From Hydrocarboniphaga daqingensis (lineage in GTDB: Bacteria; Pseudomonadota; Gammaproteobacteria; Nevskiales; Nevskiaceae): a stretch of DNA of 64,000 bases. Below the pieces are notes generated by a model. It searched no databases. It saw only the letters and a program-made list of their open reading frames with translations, and had not been told where the DNA came from. Location: positions 161,001-225,000 of the forward strand of contig NZ_FQWZ01000008.1 in assembly GCF_900129825.1 (NCBI RefSeq), read 5' to 3'. The position numbers and the translations under genes are program-made. Positions 34,354 to 42,818 of the stretch are shown here, piece after piece; the stretch's first letter is position 1, and each line of letters starts with the position of its first letter.

Positions 34354-36447
34354 ATGGAAATGGATCGCGAGCCGCGTCAGCGGCCGATGTGGAACGTTTT
34401 GCTGTTGAGTACGGTGATGATGTCGGCCAGTACGGTCGTGCGGGCTGATGAACTCCAATGGCCGTTGATGGGCGGCACGTTCGGCGTCACCGGATTACTG
34501 ACGTCGGGCGTCGCCGTCCGGCTCGAGGATCGTGATCTGGATCTACTCGGCAAGACCAATGTGCCGGGTCAGCAGAACCTATGCGCCCCTGATGACTGCA
34601 TGTCGCTGAGCGGTAATCCGGAGCCCAACCAACGTCTCATCAATGCGCGCGGCCAGTTTTCGGGCGTCAACACCGATAGTGGCAACCAGAATTACGACCA
34701 GTACGATGTGATTGCCGCCACCACAAAGTTGACGCCGGTGGTCAGCTACGAGAACGGCCCGGTGCTGGTCAAGCTGCGCGGCATTGCGTTCTATGACCCC
34801 GTCAACGACGGCTTTCGTGAAACCCGCAGCAATACCTTGTACCAGCCGGCACGCGGCCCGCGTGGTGACGACCTGAACTCGCGGTTCGCGCACGGTTTCA
34901 AATGGCGCGAAGCCTTTATCGCACTCAGCAACGATCGCGGCACGCTGACGGTCGGTAATCAATTGCTGCCGTGGGGTGAAGCGTCGCTGACGCAATTCAA
35001 CACCTTGGCCGCGATCAATCCGATCGACGCCAACGTGGCGCGGATGCCGGGCTCGCAGATCAACGAGTTTTTAAAAGCGGTCCCTGCAGTCACGCTGAGC
35101 GGCGACTTGGGCCGTGGCTTTTCGGCGGAGCTGTTCTACCAGTTGCAGTGGGTCAAGCTGGAGCCCGATACCGTCGGCAGCTACTTCTCGACGAACAATG
35201 TCGTCGGTGGCGGCGAGCACGTGATCATTGGCTTGGGGCAATACGTGCATGACCCGAATCGTCAGTACCAGCCTCCGTTCCCGAACTCGCTAATCAGCAG
35301 TTCGACGCGTACCGCGTATCTGATGGGCGAGAAGTTCGGCGAGCCGCGTGACCTCGGCCAGTATGGCGTGCAGCTGAAGTACTACGCCGAAGACTTTAAC
35401 AACGGCACCGAGTTCGGCTTTCAGTTTTTGAACTATCACAGCCGCGTGCCCTACGTGAGCGCGATCGCGGCCAATGCCAGCTGCACGCGCCAAGGAATCG
35501 CCGGCTCGTTCACCAGCGCGCTGGTTGCTTGCCGCGGGTTCAATGGATTGGCTGGCGGGCTGGAGCCGCTGCCGGTCGATACGCTGCGTCCGTTCATCGA
35601 CTATCCCGAAGACGTGCAGGTGTTCGGGCCCAGCTTCAACACGACCGTCGGTGCATGGTCGCTGGCCGGCGAATACGCGTACCGGCCGAACATGCCGCTG
35701 CAGATCCTCGTGAGCGACGTGGTCTTTGCCGGTTTGTCGCCGGCTTTTCCGGAGCAGAACATCCCGGTGCCGCTGGGTGCGCTCGGCGACGCCGCTCCGT
35801 TCACGATCCCCGGCGCGCGCACCTCGGTGCCGGATTTCATCAGCGGCTATCGCGGCATCACGATCGGCGCCAACGACCGTATCCGTGGCTACGAGCGCTT
35901 TGATGTCGGGCAGTTCGCGCTGATCGGCATCCGCCAATTCGGTGCCACCGAGAACGGTATCGGTGCCGATGCGCTGACGCTGGCGATCGAGGTGAGTGGC
36001 AGCAACATCTTCGACCTGCCGGATCGGGACCAGTTGCAACTCGAAGGGGCGGGTGACCGCACCCACTTCAGCCCCGGTGCCGACGGTACCGGCGATCCAA
36101 ATGGCCAGCCCAACAGCTTGCGGATCAACCCGACGCAGCAGACCAGCGGCTTTGCGACCGCGTTTGCGTGGGGCTATCGGATGTTTGCGCGGGCGACGTT
36201 CAGCAACCTTTACCGCGGCATCAGCCTGGTGCCGACCTTGCTCTGGTTCCACGACATCAACGGCGTCTCATCGGCCAATACGCCGAACTATCTGAAGGGC
36301 CGCAAGATGGCGATCAGCGTGCTCGAAGCGCAGATGACGCAGAACTTTCGCATCAGCCTTCAGCACCAGATGTTCAGCGGTGGTGGCGCGTACAACCTGA
36401 TCAGCGACCGCGACAACGTGGCGCTGAGTCTGGCGTACGCGTTCTAG
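34354..36447 (+). CDS. DUF1302 outer-membrane protein
   Basis: A 697-residue protein with a signal peptide (WNVLLLSTVMMSASTVVRAD) and beta-barrel-like alternation ending in the C-terminal aromatic signature (VALSLAYAF, final Phe) expected of BAM substrates. DUF1302 marks are GTFGVTGLLTSGVAVRLEDRD, DQYDVIAATTKL, RGDDLNSRFAHGFKWREAFI, LTVGNQLLPWGEA, VARMPGSQINEFLKAVPAV, EDFNNGTEFGFQFLNYHSRVP, SLAGEYAYRPNMPLQI and RISLQHQMFSGGGAYN. GGGGGAG lies 5 nt before the ATG at 34354. Some family members are annotated as alkane, ester or steroid uptake channels; specificity is unknown. It works with DUF1329 proteins in other genomes. Confidence 0.9.
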   Translation: MEMDREPRQRPMWNVLLLSTVMMSASTVVRADELQWPLMGGTFGVTGLLTSGVAVRLEDRDLDLLGKTNVPGQQNLCAPDDCMSLSGNPEPNQRLINARGQFSGVNTDSGNQNYDQYDVIAATTKLTPVVSYENGPVLVKLRGIAFYDPVNDGFRETRSNTLYQPARGPRGDDLNSRFAHGFKWREAFIALSNDRGTLTVGNQLLPWGEASLTQFNTLAAINPIDANVARMPGSQINEFLKAVPAVTLSGDLGRGFSAELFYQLQWVKLEPDTVGSYFSTNNVVGGGEHVIIGLGQYVHDPNRQYQPPFPNSLISSSTRTAYLMGEKFGEPRDLGQYGVQLKYYAEDFNNGTEFGFQFLNYHSRVPYVSAIAANASCTRQGIAGSFTSALVACRGFNGLAGGLEPLPVDTLRPFIDYPEDVQVFGPSFNTTVGAWSLAGEYAYRPNMPLQILVSDVVFAGLSPAFPEQNIPVPLGALGDAAPFTIPGARTSVPDFISGYRGITIGANDRIRGYERFDVGQFALIGIRQFGATENGIGADALTLAIEVSGSNIFDLPDRDQLQLEGAGDRTHFSPGADGTGDPNGQPNSLRINPTQQTSGFATAFAWGYRMFARATFSNLYRGISLVPTLLWFHDINGVSSANTPNYLKGRKMAISVLEAQMTQNFRISLQHQMFSGGGAYNLISDRDNVALSLAYAF

Positions 36448-36456
36448 CGATCTGCG

Positions 36457-36729
36457 TCAGCGCACCTTGAAAAGGCCGCGCTGAGCCGGCACCCACCACA
36501 GCAGGCCATACAGCAGCGTCAGCACCAGCAGCCTCAGCGGCTGCGGGTTCAGCGCGCGCAGACGCAGCCACGCCAGCGGCAGTTCCAGTGCGTGCGCTGC
36601 CAGCAGCAGTGCCGCGCCATAGACGGTCCAGTGCTGCGTCTGGCCGTTGGCTGCGAAATACGCGGCCACCAGATAGAACAGCGTCAAACCTGCGATCTGC
36701 GCAAGCCAAAACCCTTTGTTGCTGGTCAT
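36457..36729 (-). CDS. Small three-helix membrane protein
   Basis: 90 residues from ATG 36729, with GGGGGAG 8 nt upstream fixing the start (the longer open frame overlaps the phosphatase gene). Three hydrophobic stretches are visible: WLAQIAGLTLFYLVAAYFA, WTVYGAALLLAAHALEL and PLRLLVLTLLYGLLWWVPA. A basic tail (RGLFKVR) follows. I do not recognise the family. It is convergent with the DUF1302 gene, 9 nt between stops, and follows the histidine phosphatase by 128 nt. No function is assigned. Confidence 0.65.
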   Translation of the reverse strand: MTSNKGFWLAQIAGLTLFYLVAAYFAANGQTQHWTVYGAALLLAAHALELPLAWLRLRALNPQPLRLLVLTLLYGLLWWVPAQRGLFKVR

Positions 36730-36821
36730 GCTGAGAACTCCCCCCGATAGTGAGATTGACGTCGGCATCGCCGCTTGATTCAGTGCGATACCGCGCGCTG
36801 CAAGGCTAGCAGCAGACGACG

Positions 36822-36852
36822 GCGCTGCGCTCCACCTGGTGCGTCGCAGCGC
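36822..36852 (-). terminator. Hairpin just after the histidine phosphatase gene
   Basis: GCGCTGCG (36822-36829) and CGCAGCGC (36845-36852) form a perfect 8-bp stem with a 15-nt loop, starting 5 nt past the phosphatase stop on the minus strand. There is no U-tract, so it may be only an RNA 3' stabiliser. Confidence 0.35.
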
Positions 36853-36857
36853 ACCGC

Positions 36858-37499
36858 TCAGACCGCCGACGTGGCGCTGGCCGTGGTCAGGATGTCGGCG
36901 CCCTGCAGTCGCGTCGCTTCGCCGGTGCTGAGCCAGCGCTGCACGTGCGCCGGCGGGTAGTGGAAGATCTGCCCGTTCATCGGCTTGGGCATCGCCCACA
37001 GTTCGTCGGGGCTCATGCCTTCGAGTTGCAGCCGAAGCGCGCGGATCACGAAGCCGTGCACGATCAACAGCACGCGTCGGTCGGGAAAGCGCTGCGCGAC
37101 CTCGCGCAGCCCGTTGCCGGTACGGTCGACCAAGGCCTGCAGCGGTTCGGCGCCGGGCGGCTGCTCGTCGAAGCGGAAGATGCCGCCGCGGTCGAACAAG
37201 GCCGGGTCGAGTGCGCGCGCCTCGGCGTAGGTCAGGCCCTCCCAGCGACCGAAGCTGCGCTCGCGGAACGCCTCGTGCGTGATCGACGGCACACCGAGCG
37301 CCGCAATGACCGGCTCGGCGGTCTGCTGGGCGCGCCGCATCGGCGACACCACGATCTGCTCGATAGTGCGCGGCAGTGCAGCGGCCAGTTCCCGCGCTTG
37401 CTGGTGGCCGCGCGCATTCAGCGGCTCGTCGTAGGTGCCTTGATAGCGATCGCCGACATTCCAGTCTGTCTGCCCATGCCGGGCCAGATAAAGTTCCAT
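36858..37499 (-). CDS. Histidine phosphatase family protein (phosphoglycerate mutase-like)
   Basis: A 213-residue protein of the histidine phosphatase superfamily. The phosphohistidine motif LARHGQTDWN starts at residue 5. VSPMRRAQQTAEPV supplies the second Arg, FRERSFGRWEGLTYAEA follows, and the second catalytic His is in LLIVHGFVIRALR. Substrates of such cobC/PhoE-like enzymes range widely (sugar phosphates, alpha-ribazole phosphate), and nothing here narrows it. ATG 37499 fits the family start. It is divergent from the PcaD-like hydrolase. Confidence 0.9.
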   Translation of the reverse strand: MELYLARHGQTDWNVGDRYQGTYDEPLNARGHQQARELAAALPRTIEQIVVSPMRRAQQTAEPVIAALGVPSITHEAFRERSFGRWEGLTYAEARALDPALFDRGGIFRFDEQPPGAEPLQALVDRTGNGLREVAQRFPDRRVLLIVHGFVIRALRLQLEGMSPDELWAMPKPMNGQIFHYPPAHVQRWLSTGEATRLQGADILTTASATSAV

Positions 37500-37672
37500 G
37501 CGCGCTTGATTCCGTTCCCGCCTATGCGGTGCGCGATTATCCGCCAGGCAGGGCCGTGACGGCGACGGCCGCATCGGGCAGGGGTGGCCGTTAGCGCGCC
37601 GCCGGACGGCGCAGTTGACCGCATCGCGTCGGCTGCCTAGCGTGATCCCTCACTTTGACCACGGAGCGGACG

Positions 37673-38461
37673 ATGGCCCGAATCACGATCGGTGGCGCCT
37701 TGGCGATGGAGTACCAGCTCGACGGTCGCGCTGACGCCCCGGTGCTGGTGCTGTCGAATTCGCTCGGCGCAACGATGGCGATGTGGGACGCGCAGGTCGA
37801 AGCCCTGGCGCCGTACCTGCGCGTGCTGCGCTACGACACGCGCGGTCATGGCGGGTCGTCGTCACCGGCCGGCGACTATACGATCGAGCAGCTTGGCCGC
37901 GATGTGCTGGCGCTGACCGAAGCGCTGCATATCGATCGCTTCGCGTTTTGCGGGCTTTCGATGGGCGGCGTCATCGGCCAGTGGCTCGGGGTTTATGCAG
38001 CCGAGCGGCTGACGCATCTGGTTTTGTGCAACACCGGCGCCAAGATCGGCAGCGCCGACAGCTGGAATACGCGGATCGACACTGTGCGCCGCGATGGTCT
38101 GGCGACACTGGCCGACGCGACCATGGCGCGCTGGTTTACACCGGCTGCCGCGGCGGCCGATCCGCTCAAAGTGGCCAGCACGCACGCCGAGTTCCTGCGC
38201 TGTGATGTAGCCGGCTATCTGTCGTGCTGCGCCGCGGTGCGCGATGCCGACTTCCGCGGTCACTTGGCGCGCATCAACCGGCCCGTGCAAGTCATTGCCG
38301 GTCTGCACGATCCGGTGACGACGGTCGACGATGCACAAGCGATCGTCAGCGCCGTCCCCGGCGCGCGCTTGCAGGTGCTCGACACCGCGCACTTGTCCAA
38401 CCTCGGCAATGTCGCGGGCTTCAATCGAACGCTGAAGACGTTTCTGCTGCCACCGGCTTAA
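37673..38461 (+). CDS. Alpha/beta hydrolase, 3-oxoadipate enol-lactonase-like
   Basis: 262 residues of alpha/beta-hydrolase fold resembling PcaD. Motifs are [18 protein letters not shown] (oxyanion region), [26 protein letters not shown] with the nucleophile Ser in GLSMG, ARWFTP in the cap, [15 protein letters not shown] with the acid Asp, and [14 protein letters not shown] with the catalytic His. PcaD hydrolyses beta-ketoadipate enol-lactone in the protocatechuate pathway, but no other pca genes are nearby, so I leave the symbol empty. GGAGC precedes ATG 37673. Its last 41 nt overlap the 3' end of metE on the opposite strand. Confidence 0.85.
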   Translation: MARITIGGALAMEYQLDGRADAPVLVLSNSLGATMAMWDAQVEALAPYLRVLRYDTRGHGGSSSPAGDYTIEQLGRDVLALTEALHIDRFAFCGLSMGGVIGQWLGVYAAERLTHLVLCNTGAKIGSADSWNTRIDTVRRDGLATLADATMARWFTPAAAAADPLKVASTHAEFLRCDVAGYLSCCAAVRDADFRGHLARINRPVQVIAGLHDPVTTVDDAQAIVSAVPGARLQVLDTAHLSNLGNVAGFNRTLKTFLLPPA

Positions 38462-40745
38462 CAGCCGCTGCTTCGCCTGCGCTCAGTTGCCGGCGCCACT
38501 GGGCCGCGATGCTGACCATCCGCTGCAGTGCGGCCTCGGTTTCCGGCCACGCGCGCGTTTTGAGCCCGCAATCGGGGTTGACCCACAGGCGTTCGGCCGG
38601 AATCACATCGAGTGCGCGACGCAGCAGCGCGTGCAGTTCGTCCGGCGACGGCAGCCGCGGTGAGTGGATGTCGTACAAGCCGGGCCCGATGTCATTGGGG
38701 TAGGCGAACTCGGCGAAGGCGTCGAGCAAAGCCATCCGCGAGCGTGAGGTTTCGATCGTGATCACATCGGCGTCGAGTGCGGCGATCGCCGGCAGAATGT
38801 CGCGGAATTCCGAATAGCACATATGCGTGTGAATCTGCGTGGCGTCGTCGACGCCGCAAGACGTCAGACGGAACGCATGCACGGCCCAATCCAGATACGC
38901 CGCACGGTCGGCTTGTTTCAACGGCAGGCCTTCGCGTATCGCCGGCTCGTCGATCTGGATGATGCCGATGCCGGCCTGTTCCAGGTCCTGTACTTCGTCG
39001 CGCAGTGCCAGCGCCAGCTGCAATGCCACCTCGTGTCGCGGCACGTCGTCGCGCACAAAACTCCAGCACAGCATCGTGATCGGTCCGGTCAACATACCCT
39101 TCAGCGGCTTGTCGGTCAGGCTCTGCGCATAGCGGGTCCATTGCAGCGTCATCGGCGCGGGTCTGGAGACGTCGCCGTAGATCACCGGTGGTTTGACGCA
39201 GCGCGACCCATAGCTCTGCACCCAGCCATGCGCGGTCAATGCAAAGCCGCTGAGTTGCTCGCCGAAGTATTCGACCATGTCGTTGCGCTCGGCTTCGCCG
39301 TGGACCAGTACGTCGAGCCCGAGTGCATGCTGGCGCTCGATCGCGTCGCGAATCGCGTGCTGCATCGTGGCCTCGTAAGCGGCGCGATCGATGCGCTGCT
39401 GGCGGTACGCGGCACGCGCGGCGCGGATCGGGGCCGTTTGCGGGAACGAGCCGATCGTCGTCGTCGGCAGCAGCGGCAAGTTCAGCGCCGCGCGCTGCTT
39501 TGCGGCCCGCTGCGCGAACGCGCTGGCGCGTCCGGCGCGCCGTTCGCCGCTGCGGGCGCAGCGCTCGCGCACCTCGGCGCAATGGGTCGTCGCCGCGCGG
39601 CGTCGCTGGTCGAGAGCGCGGTCGGTGTCGTTCAGCGCATCGGCGATGGCCGCGTCGCCGTGGATCAAGCCGCGTCGCAGTGTGGCCACCTCGTCGAGCT
39701 TTTGTGTTGCAAACGCCATCCAGTCGCGCAACTCGGGCGCAAGCTCTTGCTCCTGTCGAAGATCATGCGGTACATGCAGCAACGAGCAGGAACTGCCGAT
39801 CCACAGCCGGTCGAGCGGATGCCGCTGCGCCGCGCGGCGCAGCGTCGCCAATGCGGCGCGCAGATCACAGCGCCACAGATTGCGGCCGTCGACAACGCCC
39901 AGCGACAACACGCGCTGCGCCGGCCAGTGGTCGAGCAGTGCATCGAGCTGGTCGGGGCCGCGCACCAGATCCAGATGCAGGCCGGCGATCGGCAGCTCCG
40001 ACAGCCGAGCCGCGTGTTCGGCCACGCTGCCGAACAGGGTCGCCAGCAGGATCGGCGGCGCCACCGGCGCCAGTTCGCGGTAGACACTGCGGTAGGCATC
40101 GAGCCAGGCGTCGGGCAGATCCAGCGCCAGAATCGGCTCGTCGAACTGCACGCTGGCGACGCCCAGCGCATTGAGTTCGGCCAGCAGCACGAAGTACGGA
40201 TTCAGCAGCAGCGACAACAAGCTCAGCTTGTCGAACGCGGTTGGCGCCGAGGCCAGCCACAGCCAGGTCAGCGGGCCGGGCAGTACGACCTTGACCGCAT
40301 GCCCGAGCGACAGCGCCTCGCGCACCTCAGGCAGCAGCCAGTCGCGGTTGAGCGCAAAGCGCGTGGACTCATCGACCTCCGGTTGCAGGTAGTGATAGTT
40401 GGTGTCGAACCACTTCTTCATCGCCAGCGCCGGCTGCGCTTCAGTGCCACGCGCCATCGCAAAGTAGCCGGCGAGGTCGATCGACCGGGGCAGCCCAAAC
40501 CGCGTCGGCGCCGCCGAGAACAGCGCGGTCGCGTTGTGCAGGTGGTCGTACCAGGCAAAGTCGCCGACACACACCAGGTCGAGGCCGGCGTCGCGCTGCT
40601 GCTGCCAATGCTCTCGACGCAGCTGTGCGCCGACCGCGCGCAGGCCGGTTTCGTCGAGCCGGCCCTGCCAGTGCGCCTCCAGCGCGGTCTTCAGTTCGCG
40701 CTGCGCGCCGATGCGGGGAAAGCCGAGGATGTGCGCCTGAGTCAT
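38421..40745 (-). CDS. metE: Cobalamin-independent methionine synthase
   Basis: Zn enzyme that methylates homocysteine from 5-methyltetrahydropteroyltri-L-glutamate. At 774 residues it is full length. The N-terminal barrel starts with [16 protein letters not shown]. The C-terminal catalytic barrel has [63 protein letters not shown], and the zinc ligands in THMCYSEF and NPDCGLKTR. It ends with a short unrelated tail ([16 protein letters not shown]) that overlaps the convergent hydrolase gene. It is divergent from metR, its usual activator, with a MetR box in the 93-nt gap. MetE makes the cell independent of B12 for methionine. Confidence 0.97.
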   Translation of the reverse strand: MTQAHILGFPRIGAQRELKTALEAHWQGRLDETGLRAVGAQLRREHWQQQRDAGLDLVCVGDFAWYDHLHNATALFSAAPTRFGLPRSIDLAGYFAMARGTEAQPALAMKKWFDTNYHYLQPEVDESTRFALNRDWLLPEVREALSLGHAVKVVLPGPLTWLWLASAPTAFDKLSLLSLLLNPYFVLLAELNALGVASVQFDEPILALDLPDAWLDAYRSVYRELAPVAPPILLATLFGSVAEHAARLSELPIAGLHLDLVRGPDQLDALLDHWPAQRVLSLGVVDGRNLWRCDLRAALATLRRAAQRHPLDRLWIGSSCSLLHVPHDLRQEQELAPELRDWMAFATQKLDEVATLRRGLIHGDAAIADALNDTDRALDQRRRAATTHCAEVRERCARSGERRAGRASAFAQRAAKQRAALNLPLLPTTTIGSFPQTAPIRAARAAYRQQRIDRAAYEATMQHAIRDAIERQHALGLDVLVHGEAERNDMVEYFGEQLSGFALTAHGWVQSYGSRCVKPPVIYGDVSRPAPMTLQWTRYAQSLTDKPLKGMLTGPITMLCWSFVRDDVPRHEVALQLALALRDEVQDLEQAGIGIIQIDEPAIREGLPLKQADRAAYLDWAVHAFRLTSCGVDDATQIHTHMCYSEFRDILPAIAALDADVITIETSRSRMALLDAFAEFAYPNDIGPGLYDIHSPRLPSPDELHALLRRALDVIPAERLWVNPDCGLKTRAWPETEAALQRMVSIAAQWRRQLSAGEAAAVKPVAAETSSAFD

Positions 40746-40826
40746 GGCCAGTCGATGGTGGGAGAGGGGCGACCATCGTCGTCGGCATGCCAGTATGATT
40801 CAATCTCACTGATTTACGACGTAAGG

Positions 40827-40839
40827 TGAAAAGTATTCA
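40827..40839. promoter_or_regulatory. MetR box (TGAA-N5-TTCA) between metE and metR
   Basis: TGAA (40827-40830), N5, TTCA (40836-40839) matches the MetR consensus exactly. It lies in the 93-nt divergent metE/metR gap, and its last base is the A of the metR ATG, so a bound regulator would cover the metR start region while being about 80 nt upstream of the metE start. This fits metE activation and metR autorepression as described in enterics; occupancy is inferred. Confidence 0.75.
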
Positions 40840-41732
40840 TGCCCCAGTCGCCACTAGAGCTGCGCCACTTGCAGACGTTGGTCGCGCTAGCCGACACCGG
40901 CTCGCTGGCCAAGGCGGCTGAGCGGGTGTTTGTCACGCAGAGCGCGCTGTCGCATCAGATCAAGGCGCTCGAAAGCCATTACGGCGCGCCGCTGTTCGAG
41001 CGCAACACCAAGCCGCTGCGGTTCACGCAGGCCGGTGCGCGCTTGCTGGCGGCCGCGCGCGACGTGCTGACGCTGACCCGCGAAGCCGAGCGCGATGTCG
41101 CGCAGTGGGTCAGTGGCCGTGGCGGCCAGTTGCGCATCGCCGTGGAATGCCACACCTGCTTCGACTGGCTGATGCCGGCGATGGACGCACTGCGCGAGCA
41201 CTGGCCCGACGTGGAACTGGATCTGGTTGGCGGCTTTCAGACCGAGCCGATGACGCTGCTGGAAACCGGCGCTGCCGACTTTGCCGTGATGCATGATCCG
41301 CCGGCGGCGCGCGCCGGCATCACGGTCGAGCATCTGTTCAGCTACCAAACCCGCGCGATTCTGTCGCCGCGCCATCCGCTGGCGCGCAAGCCGTATCTGC
41401 AGCCCGCCGACTTTGTCGACGAAACCTTGATCGCGTATCCGGTCGACGAGGCGATGCTCGATGTCGTCCGGCATTTTCTGGCGCCGGCCGGCGTGCGTCC
41501 GCGGCGCCGCAATGCGGAATTGACGGTGGCGATTCTGCAACTGGTCGCCAGCGGTCGCGGCATCGCGGCACTGCCGGAGTGGACCGTGGCTGAATACCTC
41601 CGTCGCGGCTACGTGGTCGACAAGCCGCTGGGCCCCGACGGTCTGCGTTGCGAACTGTACGGCGCGATGCCCGATAGCCTTGCCGGCAAGGCTTATATGC
41701 GCGATTTCATCGAGCAGATCCGAGCGCGCTGA
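40839..41732 (+). CDS. metR: LysR-type transcriptional regulator MetR
   Basis: A 297-residue LysR regulator. The N-terminal winged HTH (ELRHLQTLVALADTGSLAKA, then RVFVTQSALSHQIKALESHY) and the effector domain (LRIAVECHTCFDWLMPAMDA) match MetR, whose effector is homocysteine; the VECHTC segment and FLAPAGVRPRRRNAELTVAILQ are typical. It activates metE and sometimes metZ, glyA or metF. The identity is supported by the divergent metE neighbour and the consensus operator overlapping its own start codon. There is no strong ribosome site; the region before ATG is occupied by the operator. Confidence 0.95.
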   Translation: MPQSPLELRHLQTLVALADTGSLAKAAERVFVTQSALSHQIKALESHYGAPLFERNTKPLRFTQAGARLLAAARDVLTLTREAERDVAQWVSGRGGQLRIAVECHTCFDWLMPAMDALREHWPDVELDLVGGFQTEPMTLLETGAADFAVMHDPPAARAGITVEHLFSYQTRAILSPRHPLARKPYLQPADFVDETLIAYPVDEAMLDVVRHFLAPAGVRPRRRNAELTVAILQLVASGRGIAALPEWTVAEYLRRGYVVDKPLGPDGLRCELYGAMPDSLAGKAYMRDFIEQIRAR

Positions 41733-41752
41733 GGGCGGCTTGCGATCGACGC

Positions 41753-42703
41753 TCAGCCAGCTTGCAACTCGGTATCGATCGCGGCGACGGCCTGCAGCGA
41801 GCGGACGCGGACGAACAGCGCCTCGGCGTCGGCATAGTTGCGGCCTAGCCATTTGAGCCACTGCTTCAAGCGGCCCGGCGCGTGGTGTCCGGCGCCGGGG
41901 CGAGCGCACTGCTGATGCCAGAAGTCGCGGACCATCGGCAGGATCGCCTGCCATTGAAGCGGTGCGTAGGAGCTGCCGCGAGCGGCCGCTGCAATCTGCA
42001 ATGCCAGATCGGGGCAGGCGACCAAACCGCGTCCGAGCATGTAGTGCGCCGCGCCGCTGATCTGCCGGCAACGACGCCAGTCGTCCACCGACCAGATTTC
42101 GCCGTTGGCATAAACCGGCACGGGCACCACGTCGGCGATGCGTGCGACCCATTCCCAATGCGCGGGTGGGCGATAGCCGTCGGTTTTGGTGCGGGCGTGA
42201 ACGACGAGTTGAGCGGCGCCGCCATCGGCCAGCGCTCGCGCGCAGTCCAGGGCTTGATCGGTGTTCTCGTAACCGATCCGCATCTTGGCCGTCACCGGAA
42301 TCGATGCCGGCACCGCCTGGCGAACCGCGCGCAGAATCGCGTGCAGCAGTTCGGGCTCTTTCAGCAGCACTGCGCCGCCGCGCGAGCGGTTGACCGTCTT
42401 GGCCGGGCAGCCGAAGTTCAGGTCGATCACCGGTGCACCAAGTTCGCAGGCCAGTGCCGCATTGTCAGCTAGCACCGCTGGATCGGAGCCGAGCAGCTGC
42501 AGCCGCAGTGGCGTGCCGGCTGCCGTGTAGGCGCCGCGGCGCTGCAACTCCGGCGCGAAGCGATGGATCACATGCGCCGGCAGCAGTTGATCGTTGACGC
42601 GGATGAATTCGGTCACGCACCAGTCGATGCCGCCGACGCGCGTCAGCACGTCGCGCAGCGGTTCATCAACGAGGCCCTCCATCGGGGCAAGTGCCAGCTG
42701 CAT
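41753..42703 (-). CDS. dusC: tRNA-dihydrouridine(16) synthase DusC
   Basis: A 316-residue Dus-family FMN protein. [59 protein letters not shown] with the catalytic Cys, [30 protein letters not shown] (the DGY-PPA sequence is the DusC mark), [10 protein letters not shown] and [14 protein letters not shown]. It modifies U16 in the tRNA D-loop. It is convergent with metR and divergent from the 5'-nucleotidase gene. With DusA at 15 kb two of the three usual proteobacterial Dus enzymes are in this window. Confidence 0.93.
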   Translation of the reverse strand: MQLALAPMEGLVDEPLRDVLTRVGGIDWCVTEFIRVNDQLLPAHVIHRFAPELQRRGAYTAAGTPLRLQLLGSDPAVLADNAALACELGAPVIDLNFGCPAKTVNRSRGGAVLLKEPELLHAILRAVRQAVPASIPVTAKMRIGYENTDQALDCARALADGGAAQLVVHARTKTDGYRPPAHWEWVARIADVVPVPVYANGEIWSVDDWRRCRQISGAAHYMLGRGLVACPDLALQIAAAARGSSYAPLQWQAILPMVRDFWHQQCARPGAGHHAPGRLKQWLKWLGRNYADAEALFVRVRSLQAVAAIDTELQAG

Positions 42704-42818
42704 CGAGGCTCGTACGACGGGGTTAGGGGGCCGCGCAGCTTACCCGATGCCCGGTTCCCACCGTCGGCGTGCGCTGAACGCGCGCAAGCCGGCACGAACG
42801 CTGCACTACACTGCGGCG

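Noticed and set aside
37673..38461. Naming the hydrolase pcaD
   Set aside because: There are no other protocatechuate-pathway genes nearby, and alpha/beta hydrolases of this type have many substrates.
38823..40829. 668-codon plus-strand open frame antisense to metE
   Set aside because: It has low-complexity Arg/Gln/His composition typical of antisense frames in GC-rich DNA; metE on the other strand is unambiguous.
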